Positions 1 to 6,253 of a DNA stretch of 6,338 nucleotides are shown here, one piece after another (positions within the stretch are counted from its first letter, which is position 1; each line of letters starts with the position of its first letter). Source of the DNA: Dehalococcoidia bacterium (GTDB lineage: Bacteria; Chloroflexota; Dehalococcoidia; Dehalococcoidales; W693); the NCBI GenBank assembly GCA_030627335.1, contig DAOUSH010000024.1:1-6338 (forward strand). Direction: 5' to 3'. A program made the translations under genes and the position numbers. The notes under the pieces are model-generated. The model worked only from the letters and a program-made list of their open reading frames with translations. It was not told where the DNA came from and did not search any database.

Positions 1-1467
1 CCGCCCTTCTATATAAATGAGGATACGGAGGTCGACGAAAACTTGCGTCTCAAATACCGCTATCTGGATCTGAGGCGGAATCGTATGAAGAGAAACCTGA
101 TTCTCCGGCACCGGGTGGTAAAGTTTATGCGTGATTTTCTCGATGCCAAAGATTTCATTGATATAGAAACTCCAATATTGATAAAGAGCACACCCGAGGG
201 AGCCCGTGATTACCTTGTCCCCAGCCGTATCTATCCGGGCAAGTTTTATGCCCTGCCCCAGTCACCGCAACAAATAAAACAGCTACTTATGGTAGGCGGT
301 GTGGAGAAGTATTACCAGATAGCCAGGTGTTTTCGAGACGAGGATACCCGTGCCGACCGCCAGCCCGAGTTCACACAGCTTGATATAGAGATGAGTTTCG
401 TCGAGGAGGAAGACATTATAAACCTGCTTGAGGAACTCTTTACCAGCCTTATGGAGAAGATTAGGCCCGACATACGATTGATGAAGCCTTTTCCAAGGCT
501 CACCTACGACGAGGCGATGAAGCGTTACGGGACTGATAAGCCGGATTTGCGCTTCGGTATGGAGATAAGAGACCTGTCCGATATTGTCGCCCACTGTGAC
601 TTTGGCATCTTCAGCTCTGCCATAGCTCAAGGGGGCAGAGTAAAAGGTATATGCGCCTCAGGCTGTTCCGGCTATACGCGCAACCAGCTCAACGAGCTGA
701 ACGAGCTGGCTAAGGATTCCGGTGCCGTCGGGCTGGTTACCATTCAGATGGAACCCTCTTCGGGCAACCTGGATGGCTTAACAAAAGAAATGGTGAAATC
801 GGTGGCGGCTAAGCACCTCACCATGGAACAGATAAAAGAAATAGTCGTTCGCCTGTCTGCCAACCCGGGGGACCTCCTGCTTATTATCGCAGGTGTGGAT
901 AGCCTGGTCAGTACAGTGCTGGATAAACTGCGTCTCGAGATGGGCCATCGGCTTAAACTGGCACCTGCTGACCTGTTTGCCTTCTGCTTCATTGTGGACT
1001 TCCCTTTGTTAAGCTGGGACAGAGGGCTAGGGCACTGGCAGTCAATGCACCATCCCTTTACCTCGCCAAGGGAGGGGGATATTCCCTTGCTTGATACCGA
1101 ACCGGGGAAAGTATACGGACGGCACTATGACCTGGTGCTTAACGGCTGTGAAATCGCCGGCGGCAGTATCAGAATACACACCGATAAGCTCCAGAGCAAG
1201 GCCTTTAAGCTGATGGGATACAGCGAACAGGATATAAGCCAGCGTTTCGGGCATATGCTGGAGGCATTTAACTACGGGGCACCGCCCCACGGCGGAGTAG
1301 CCGCCGGCATTGACCGTATCCTGATGTTGCTGGCGGGCGAGGAGACCATCAGAGAGGTAATTCCATTTCCCAAGAACCAGAACGCCGTTGATCTGCTATT
1401 CGAGGCACCATCACCCGTTGACGAGGAACAGCTTGTCGATTTGCATCTGTGTCTAAGAGAGGAATAA
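1..1467 (+). CDS. aspS: Aspartyl-tRNA synthetase, 5'-truncated by window edge
   Basis: Charges tRNA-Asp with aspartate in the cytoplasm (class II aminoacyl-tRNA synthetase). The frame is open from base 1, so the gene starts upstream; the TTG at 43 is an internal Leu codon, not a start. 488 codons are visible. Aligned on TPEGARDY, about 105 N-terminal residues are missing, which is the OB-fold anticodon-binding domain. Visible parts, numbered from base 1: the LRLKYRYLDLRR linker (15-26), motif 1 region (ETP 56-58), TPEGARDY (64-71), QSPQQ (87-91), motif 2 with FRDED and RQPEF (111-124), the bacterial GAD-type insertion (roughly 190-325), MHHPF, GGSIRIH, and motif 3 GIDRI (436-440) followed by the usual PFPKNQ and APSPVDE tail. 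All class II catalytic motifs look intact. It is the first visible gene of an apparent operon with tig and clpP. Whether it also charges tRNA-Asn cannot be judged because the anticodon-binding domain is outside the window. Confidence 0.97.
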   Translation, partial: PPFYINEDTEVDENLRLKYRYLDLRRNRMKRNLILRHRVVKFMRDFLDAKDFIDIETPILIKSTPEGARDYLVPSRIYPGKFYALPQSPQQIKQLLMVGGVEKYYQIARCFRDEDTRADRQPEFTQLDIEMSFVEEEDIINLLEELFTSLMEKIRPDIRLMKPFPRLTYDEAMKRYGTDKPDLRFGMEIRDLSDIVAHCDFGIFSSAIAQGGRVKGICASGCSGYTRNQLNELNELAKDSGAVGLVTIQMEPSSGNLDGLTKEMVKSVAAKHLTMEQIKEIVVRLSANPGDLLLIIAGVDSLVSTVLDKLRLEMGHRLKLAPADLFAFCFIVDFPLLSWDRGLGHWQSMHHPFTSPREGDIPLLDTEPGKVYGRHYDLVLNGCEIAGGSIRIHTDKLQSKAFKLMGYSEQDISQRFGHMLEAFNYGAPPHGGVAAGIDRILMLLAGEETIREVIPFPKNQNAVDLLFEAPSPVDEEQLVDLHLCLREE

Positions 1468-1481
1468 TATTACTAAGGGAT

Positions 1482-1486
1482 AGGAG
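1482..1486 (+). promoter_or_regulatory. Ribosome binding site of tig
   Basis: AGGAG lies 6 nt before the ATG at 1493, in the 25-nt gap after the aspS stop. This supports that ATG as the start. No separate promoter is apparent in the gap, so tig is probably transcribed with aspS. Confidence 0.75.
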
Positions 1487-1492
1487 AAATTA

Positions 1493-2815
1493 ATGAAGGT
1501 AACAAATAACAAAACGGAGAAGAGGACGGCTTATTTAACCGTTGAGATGGAGCCAGCCGAGGTAGAGGAGTATCTGGAAAGTGCCTATAAGCGTATGGTT
1601 GACAAGGTTGATATACCGGGTTTCCGCAAGGGTAACGCACCCAGAGAGGTACTGGAGAAACATGTGGGCAGGGATAAGCTGTTTGAGGAAGCCAATAAGG
1701 AACTTATGCCCAGAACATGTAGTCGGGCCATCAAAGAGCAAGGGCTTAAGCCATTGACCCAGCCCATGGTAAAAGTGACCCAGGAAGAACCGTTGGCGTT
1801 TGAGATGGTGGTGCCGCTGGTACCCGTAGTGGAAATCGGCGACTACCATAGCATAAGGATGCAACCGGAACCGGTAAAGATTACGGATAAGGATATCAAT
1901 AGTGTTCTGGAACAGATACGCCAACAGTATGCTACCCATGAACCGGTGGACCGCCCGGTAAAGACCGGGGATATTATTACTATTAATATCGAGGGCACTG
2001 TTTTAGAATCCCCTTTTATTAAGAAAAATGGTGTTCAGCTTAAGGTTGTGCCCGAATTCCCTCCAGAGATACCGGGTCTTTCCGACCATTTCATTAGTAT
2101 GAAAAAGGACGAGGAAAAAGAATTTAAACTCAAGCTACCGGAGAGCTACCCCAATAAGTTGTTGGCTGATAAAGAAGTCCTTTTCAAGACCAAGGTTCTC
2201 GAAGTGAAGGAAGAGAAGCTGCCTGAACTTGATGATAATCTAGCCAAAATGATTGCCCCGAATGTTAAAACAATGGATGCACTCAGGGAACAGATAGCCA
2301 ACAATATGAAATTAGATTATGAACAGAAAGCCAATATAAAGTTTGAGGAAAAACTGGTCACTACACTGATTGAGAAGAGCAATCTGGAAATCCCGCCTCT
2401 TATGATAGAGTCGGAGGCTAGGTATTTAATCGAACAGGGTCTTCAGGAATTACAGTCGTCCTGTAAAACTAAGGAGGAGTATGAAGAAAAACTCAAGCAG
2501 CTATCGATGGAGCAGGTTAAGGAGCGCTGTCAAGAGTTAGGCGAACGCAGAATTTACTGGAATCTGGCTTTATCAGAGGTTGCCAGAGCAGAAAATATTG
2601 AGGTCAGCGAAGATGAGATTACAGAAGAAATTGAAAGTATGATTCAAAGTGTCACCGGAAAAGAAAAGGATACGCAGCGCCAGTACTTGAACGAACCACA
2701 AAACCGTGAGAATGTCATAGGTATAGTGAGTGCCAGGAAAACCGTCCAGCTATTGACAGAGATAGCTACCAGCCCGGATAAAAAGGGAAAAAAGAAGCGA
2801 AAGGAGGCAAAATGA
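1493..2815 (+). CDS. tig: Trigger factor, ribosome-associated chaperone
   Basis: Binds the ribosome near the exit tunnel and shields nascent chains. The 440-residue length is normal for the family. Domain order: N-terminal ribosome-binding domain (about 1-115) with the diagnostic [10 protein letters not shown] at 41-50; FKBP-like prolyl isomerase domain (about 150-240), recognisable from [12 protein letters not shown] and the [19 protein letters not shown] region; the ELPELDD-type linker (243-248 here); and a helical C-terminal chaperone domain. The FKBP domain is divergent: the usual IDF is INI (164-166), the usual IPGF is IPGL (193-196), and the glycine-rich GSG segment is replaced by VVPEFPPE. 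Isomerase activity may therefore be weak or lost, while chaperone and ribosome binding look preserved. The C-terminus is a Lys-rich tail. The stop overlaps the clpP start by 4 nt, implying translational coupling. Identity is firm; the isomerase comment is inference. Confidence 0.96.
   Translation: MKVTNNKTEKRTAYLTVEMEPAEVEEYLESAYKRMVDKVDIPGFRKGNAPREVLEKHVGRDKLFEEANKELMPRTCSRAIKEQGLKPLTQPMVKVTQEEPLAFEMVVPLVPVVEIGDYHSIRMQPEPVKITDKDINSVLEQIRQQYATHEPVDRPVKTGDIITINIEGTVLESPFIKKNGVQLKVVPEFPPEIPGLSDHFISMKKDEEKEFKLKLPESYPNKLLADKEVLFKTKVLEVKEEKLPELDDNLAKMIAPNVKTMDALREQIANNMKLDYEQKANIKFEEKLVTTLIEKSNLEIPPLMIESEARYLIEQGLQELQSSCKTKEEYEEKLKQLSMEQVKERCQELGERRIYWNLALSEVARAENIEVSEDEITEEIESMIQSVTGKEKDTQRQYLNEPQNRENVIGIVSARKTVQLLTEIATSPDKKGKKKRKEAK
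2802..2807 (+). promoter_or_regulatory. Ribosome binding site of clpP
   Basis: AGGAGG, a full consensus site, sits inside the last codons of tig, 4 nt before the clpP ATG at 2812. The spacing is a little short. Together with the ATGA overlap it points to coupled translation of tig and clpP. Confidence 0.75.
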
Positions 2816-3441
2816 ACAGCCAACCAATGAATGTTATCCCTATGGTGATTGAAAGCGGCGCCCGGGGAGAAAGAGCTTACGATATTTACTCCCTTCTCCT
2901 CAAGGAGCGCATCGTCATGCTGGGTATGCCTATCAATGACCAGGTAGCCAATATTACCATTGCCCAGCTTCTCTTTTTGGAGCGTGAAGACCCGGATAAG
3001 GATATTCAGCTCTATGTTAATTGTCCTGGCGGTATCATTGCCGCCGGGCTGGCTATATACGATACCATGCAGTTAATACGCCCCGATGTATCCACTATCT
3101 GTGTTGGCATGGCTGCCAGTATGGGGACGGTGCTCCTCTGTGCCGGCGCCAAGGGGAAACGCTTTGCCCTGCCCAATTCCACAATACACCTGCACCAGGC
3201 GGTTGGCGGTGCTCAGGGGCAAGCCTCCGATATTGCAATCGCCGCCCGTGAGATTATGCGGCTACAGGAAATTATACGTGGTATTCTGGCCAACCATACC
3301 GGGCAAACGATGGACAAGATAGTACACGACACCGACCGTGACTTCTACCTCAATCCCCAACAGGCATTGGAATATGGTATTATTGATGAGATATTGAACA
3401 AACCGTCCGAGGAAACAGCCAAAGAGAAGAAAAAGAAATAG
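2812..3441 (+). CDS. clpP: ATP-dependent Clp protease proteolytic subunit
   Basis: Serine peptidase that forms the tetradecameric barrel working with ClpX, ClpA or ClpC unfoldases in cytoplasmic protein turnover. The 209-residue length is typical. The core [17 protein letters not shown] (19-33), NDQVAN and [14 protein letters not shown] are unmistakable. The catalytic triad is complete: Ser103 (in AASMG), His128 (in IHLHQ) and Asp177 (in TDRD). All three sit at a constant offset of +6 from E. coli mature numbering (97, 122, 171), so any N-terminal propeptide is only about six residues. Variations from the common pattern: NCPGG for NSPGG (70-74), and HQAVGG for HQPSGG at the active-site His. 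I recall similar HQA variants in Dehalococcoides. The tail is Lys-rich (EKKKKK type). clpX does not follow; the next gene is convergent, so the partner ATPase must lie elsewhere. Confidence 0.97.
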   Translation: MNSQPMNVIPMVIESGARGERAYDIYSLLLKERIVMLGMPINDQVANITIAQLLFLEREDPDKDIQLYVNCPGGIIAAGLAIYDTMQLIRPDVSTICVGMAASMGTVLLCAGAKGKRFALPNSTIHLHQAVGGAQGQASDIAIAAREIMRLQEIIRGILANHTGQTMDKIVHDTDRDFYLNPQQALEYGIIDEILNKPSEETAKEKKKK

Positions 3442-3443
3442 CA

Positions 3444-3460
3444 GTAGCCGTAGCCGTAGC
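3444..3460. repeat. GTAGCC tandem repeat filling the clpP/kinase convergent gap
   Basis: GTAGCC is repeated 2.8 times, occupying nearly all of the 18-bp gap between the clpP stop (3439-3441) and the stop of the opposing kinase gene (3460-3462), and ending on the first base of the latter. A weak inverted repeat (ATAGC at 3438-3442, GCTAT at 3459-3463) encloses it, followed on the - strand by a T-rich stretch. With a 5-bp stem and a 16-nt loop it is a poor terminator. Confidence 0.7.
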
Positions 3461-4437
3461 TATAGATGTTCTTTATAGAGATCAGCGTATTTCTGTGCAA
3501 GCCGGGTGGGGGTGGGTAATCCCTGTCTGGCACCAATTTTGGAGATTTTGAATTGTGCTGTGATGTCTCCCAAGCGACCACATTCTTCAAGCCCCCTGTC
3601 ATTGAGCAGCCCGTAAAGGAAACCTGCGGCAAAAGCGTCACCGGCGCCAGTGGTATCTACGGCGATTGTTTCTGCCCGGTTGGCCGGTTCGATCAGATAT
3701 TCAATGCCAGCGTCTCTGATATAGCAAACAGCAGGCGAAGCCTTATCGCCGGTTAGCCCCTTGCACTTACCCAAGGTAACGACAACGACCCGACAGCCCT
3801 GTTGGCGGCAGGCCTCGGCGCCTTTATTGAAGTCCTCACCGGTAAGCTTCTGCACCTCGTTGCGGTTGATAAAAAGAATATCGGTCCTGGCTAGTATCGG
3901 GGCCAGGGCCTTAAGCCCTCTGGCGACATATAGCTCCCCGGGCGAGAAGCTGAGCCTGACCGAAGGTGTCAGCCTGTTCACCAACTCCAGAGATAGCCGG
4001 AACTGACTGTCGTCAACAAATGAGGAGAGGTGAAGCAGATTTACCCGATTTATATAAGCTGGGTCAAGGTCATCATCACTCAGCAGGCTATTGGCACCGG
4101 GTATGACATATATAGAACGCTTCCCCGAACGGTCACTGAGGCATAGTGTCGAGCCGGTTTTTACCCCCTGCTTTACCGAGATCTGGCTGGTATTAACACC
4201 AACCTTCTTAAAATCGTCTATTATTAGCCTGCCCTCATCGTTGTCGCCGACGGCACCGGTAAAACCGGTGCCAACGCCTAACTTGGCAAGACCGTAAATA
4301 GTATTGGCTGCCGAACCACCGGGGAAATACCCCGCCTCCTCGACCACCGCTTCGCCGTCATCAAGTATACGCCCCACATTATATATATGGTCTATATTCA
4401 GCGCCCCCAGCCCGATGACTTTAATATTATTCATCAT
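3460..4437 (-). CDS. PfkB-family (ribokinase-like) carbohydrate or nucleoside kinase
   Basis: Predicted cytoplasmic ATP-dependent kinase phosphorylating a hydroxymethyl group of a sugar, nucleoside or related small molecule. 325 residues, normal for the family. Visible marks: N-terminal strand with GLGALNID (9-16), first PfkB signature PGGSAANTIYGLAKLG (39-54), GAVGDNDEG (61-69), the NxxE motif as NRNE (191-194), and the second signature DTTGAGDAFAAGF (261-273), where Asp267 is the predicted catalytic base within the GAGD anion hole. Nothing identifies the substrate. There are two adjacent ATG codons at the start (4437 and 4434). The upstream ribosome binding site is weak (GGGTAA), consistent with coupling to the HAD gene that ends 12 nt earlier. 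It is the last gene of the - strand cassette and converges on clpP. Fructokinase, ribokinase and nucleoside kinase assignments are all possible. Confidence 0.9.
   Translation of the reverse strand: MMNNIKVIGLGALNIDHIYNVGRILDDGEAVVEEAGYFPGGSAANTIYGLAKLGVGTGFTGAVGDNDEGRLIIDDFKKVGVNTSQISVKQGVKTGSTLCLSDRSGKRSIYVIPGANSLLSDDDLDPAYINRVNLLHLSSFVDDSQFRLSLELVNRLTPSVRLSFSPGELYVARGLKALAPILARTDILFINRNEVQKLTGEDFNKGAEACRQQGCRVVVVTLGKCKGLTGDKASPAVCYIRDAGIEYLIEPANRAETIAVDTTGAGDAFAAGFLYGLLNDRGLEECGRLGDITAQFKISKIGARQGLPTPTRLAQKYADLYKEHL
4252..4272. repeat. Perfect 9-bp inverted repeat inside the kinase gene
   Basis: GGCACCGGT (4252-4260), a 3-nt AAA loop, and its exact reverse complement ACCGGTGCC (4264-4272). 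It encodes the Gly/Thr-rich GVGTGFTG segment after the first PfkB signature, so codon constraint may explain part of it. It would form a strong hairpin in the mRNA. No T-run follows on either strand, so it is not an intrinsic terminator. Confidence 0.75.
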
Positions 4438-4449
4438 AGTATTACCCGG

Positions 4450-5433
4450 CTAGCCCAGTTTTCCGGCTTCCTTCCTGACCAGGCGTCTCATTCTCTTATG
4501 AAGTGCGATAACATCGTATATATCACCCTTAGAAGATAGCCAGTGGAAATTATTCCGGTTATCGTTGTCAACAGCTTTCGCCCTTGCCCTCACCGTTTTC
4601 TCAGCTTCCTCCCGTCCTCCTTCCTGCCATGCTTTGAGTACTGGCGCAAGGTCGCCGACATTTATGGATGCCAGGCCCATAGTGGCGTAGGGTAGGGCAT
4701 ACTGGTTGGCATTAAAAGCCACCGCCAAACCTCCAGCGTTATCTACCTCCTTGAGCATCCTGAAATCGGTGATGCTATCACCGATCACCACCCAGCAGGA
4801 CAGGGGCTGACCCATTCTCCGGGAAAAGCTCTTAAGCGCCGCCGCCTTGCGCCTGCCGCCCACCGGTTTGATCTGCCTTATCGCCTGGCCAAATTGGGTT
4901 CTCGGCAGTAATTTCAAGAAGAAACTGTCCAGCTTTTGCTTGATTATGCTATCATCGGCTTTTATAGCTAGTATATCCTGCTCGGTCTGCTCCAACAGGG
5001 CAGTGTCATCTTTACATAAAGTTATTTTTAACTTATCAAGTCTGAACTTTGTGCAGGCGATATTTCTTTTTACAATGCCCAGATCTCGGGTAATATGGTT
5101 GGCATACTGCTCGTAGGTTGTAGTGATGCAGAAGACCTCCCAGCCGCTATACTTGAGCGAGGAGATGAGTTCCAGGGCACCATCGTTGAGTGTAGCCCTG
5201 GTCGCCGAAGCAGCAATGTCAGCCTCCGAGATGTTGTGCAGTACCAGAAAGGGGACTATCAGCGCCAGGGTATCTCCCGGTTCATAGTCTTCTCTGCCTT
5301 CCATCGTCAGCAGGTCGTCATAGCGGCTGATAACCTCAAAGATCTGGTCGCCATTGGGAATCAGTTTCATCAGGTCGTAGGCGTTGTCCTGGGGCGATAG
5401 CGGCCCCTCAAGATCAAAACAGATAGGATTCAC
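4450..5433 (-). CDS. HAD-superfamily protein resembling EhaR/COG4030, probable phosphatase
   Basis: 327 residues. HAD motifs are visible in order: motif I as DLEGPL (Asp7 the expected nucleophile, Glu9 in place of the usual second Asp), motif II as the ITTT strand end (103-106), a motif III Lys candidate (Lys196 in GGRRKAAALK), and motif IV GDSITD (218-223). These predict a Mg-dependent phosphohydrolase with an inserted cap around 130-190. The N-terminal half (EGPLSPQDNAYDL, RYDDLL, EPGDTLALIVPFL, TTYEQY) strongly recalls proteins of methanogens annotated as energy-converting hydrogenase subunit R (EhaR, COG4030), which carry DCEGPISKNDNA. That is recognition from memory. No hydrogenase genes are nearby, so a hydrogenase role is not supported here. 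The start is GTG at 5433: motif I begins six codons later, and AAGGGA lies 9 nt upstream. It overlaps the preceding formyltransferase-like gene by 20 nt. Confidence 0.8.
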   Translation of the reverse strand: MNPICFDLEGPLSPQDNAYDLMKLIPNGDQIFEVISRYDDLLTMEGREDYEPGDTLALIVPFLVLHNISEADIAASATRATLNDGALELISSLKYSGWEVFCITTTYEQYANHITRDLGIVKRNIACTKFRLDKLKITLCKDDTALLEQTEQDILAIKADDSIIKQKLDSFFLKLLPRTQFGQAIRQIKPVGGRRKAAALKSFSRRMGQPLSCWVVIGDSITDFRMLKEVDNAGGLAVAFNANQYALPYATMGLASINVGDLAPVLKAWQEGGREEAEKTVRARAKAVDNDNRNNFHWLSSKGDIYDVIALHKRMRRLVRKEAGKLG

Positions 5434-6250
5434 GGTTATTTGTCCCTTCCACTAGTTTATCTATGCCATCGGTCAGATTATAGCCGTTTATTGGTTTTAC
5501 CTCAGCGTCAACTACCTTACCATTGTCTATCTTCCCCTTCCCCTGGCTGAAAGCCTTCATCGTAGACACTATCAGCGGGAACTCTCTCTTGAGTCCCTGC
5601 TCACGAATAAGCTGGAAAAGGGTATTATTATCACCCTGGCTTCTCTTGATCTCATCTATGCCTTTGCTTTCTATTTCACGCCAGTAGTTATCGAACGGCT
5701 CGCCGGTAATCGGGAAGGTGCAGTATGTTACCACAGGACCCCTGTCCAGCTCAGGGGTTACCAGATGCATCATAGCCCCGGTCTCCCCGGCTTTTCTCTC
5801 TATCAACTGCCAGATTACCTCCTGCCAGGTGCCGGCAGGTCCCCCGGGGGCCGCCGGGTGAAGGTTAATCATGTTATATCGCAGGCACATCTCCTCGCCG
5901 ACGATCAGCATATAGCCAGCAAGGACACACAGGTCGGGGTGGAAGTTCTTGAGCCTGTCCATCACTTCACGATCATAGTCAAGCCGCCACCGGGGCAGAG
6001 CCTCTCCCTGTCGGCTGTCGTCTCTGCCGTCTTTGAACTTCAGGTAGGAGTAGCAGACGAGCGGTATATGTAAGCTGTCGACCAGTTTCAGAAACAAATC
6101 GCTATCGACCGACTCGCCGGGTTCGCGGTTGCAGAAGACGAAGGCAATCTCGGCTTCAGTCTCACCCTTTTTCAGGCTACTGTAGGAGGTCTCAAGGAGC
6201 TCCCGGGCGGCTTTGTCTCTACCTGTGGAAAACCAGCCGAAGTGATACAT
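5414..6250 (-). CDS. PurN-like formyltransferase-fold protein, substrate unknown
   Basis: 278 residues with a formyltransferase fold like PurN (phosphoribosylglycinamide formyltransferase), which moves a formyl group from N10-formyl-tetrahydrofolate. The catalytic trio is visible: Asn129 and His131 in INLHPA, and Asp169 in VTPELDRGPVV, matching PurN Asn106, His108 and Asp144. CVLAGYMLIV (108-117) matches the PurN strand before the active site. Differences: the PurN GNGSN phosphate loop near the N-terminus is replaced by STGRDKAARELL, the segment after NLHP is GGPAGTW, and a C-terminal extension beyond the usual ~200 residues carries REQGLKREFPLIVSTMKAF (217-235). The phosphate-loop change argues against GAR as substrate, so I do not call it purN. 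The start at 6250 has GAGGA 8 nt upstream. It is the first complete gene of the cassette and overlaps the HAD gene by 20 nt. Confidence 0.82.
   Translation of the reverse strand: MYHFGWFSTGRDKAARELLETSYSSLKKGETEAEIAFVFCNREPGESVDSDLFLKLVDSLHIPLVCYSYLKFKDGRDDSRQGEALPRWRLDYDREVMDRLKNFHPDLCVLAGYMLIVGEEMCLRYNMINLHPAAPGGPAGTWQEVIWQLIERKAGETGAMMHLVTPELDRGPVVTYCTFPITGEPFDNYWREIESKGIDEIKRSQGDNNTLFQLIREQGLKREFPLIVSTMKAFSQGKGKIDNGKVVDAEVKPINGYNLTDGIDKLVEGTNNRESYLF
5443..5448 (-). promoter_or_regulatory. Ribosome binding site supporting the GTG start of the HAD gene
   Basis: AAGGGA on the - strand, 9 nt before the GTG at 5433, lying inside the end of the formyltransferase-like gene. The next in-frame ATG (codon 22) would delete motif I, so GTG is the better start. 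Confidence 0.5.
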
Positions 6251-6253
6251 TCC

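Noticed and set aside
43..45. TTG as the start of aspS
   Set aside because: The frame stays open upstream to base 1 and encodes conserved AspRS residues (PPFYI), so the gene is simply cut by the window.
690..707. AACGAGCTG tandem duplication in aspS
   Set aside because: It encodes a short NELNEL helix in the insertion domain, and two copies of 9 bp in frame are unremarkable.
283..1290. Several - strand open frames of 63-115 codons opposite aspS
   Set aside because: They are antisense to a well-conserved synthetase, have no family motifs, and their composition mirrors the coding strand.
1535..1939. 134-codon - strand open frame opposite tig
   Set aside because: It lies wholly within the conserved trigger factor N-terminal region, with no recognisable domain and no operon context.
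3460..3479. CTATA...TATAG inverted repeat as a terminator after clpP
   Set aside because: The stem is a 5-bp AT-rich helix with a long loop and no T-run after it.
3503..3516. G-rich run (GGGTGGGGGTGGG) as a possible G-quadruplex
   Set aside because: Only three separate G tracts are present, and the bases encode the kinase C-terminal region (LPTPTR).
3345..3641. 98-codon - strand frame spanning the clpP/kinase junction
   Set aside because: It overlaps the ends of two real genes; its Tyr/Gly and Phe runs come from the GTAGCC repeat and the A-rich clpP tail read backwards.
5821..5850. GC-rich palindromes (CCTGCC/GGCAGG and CCCCCGGGGG)
   Set aside because: They lie over codons for the Pro/Gly-rich active-site loop NLHPAAPGGPAGTW, which explains the composition; no T-run follows.
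5095..6073. Two + strand open frames of about 100 codons opposite the HAD and formyltransferase-like genes
   Set aside because: They are shadows of genes with intact catalytic motifs; they show no domain features.
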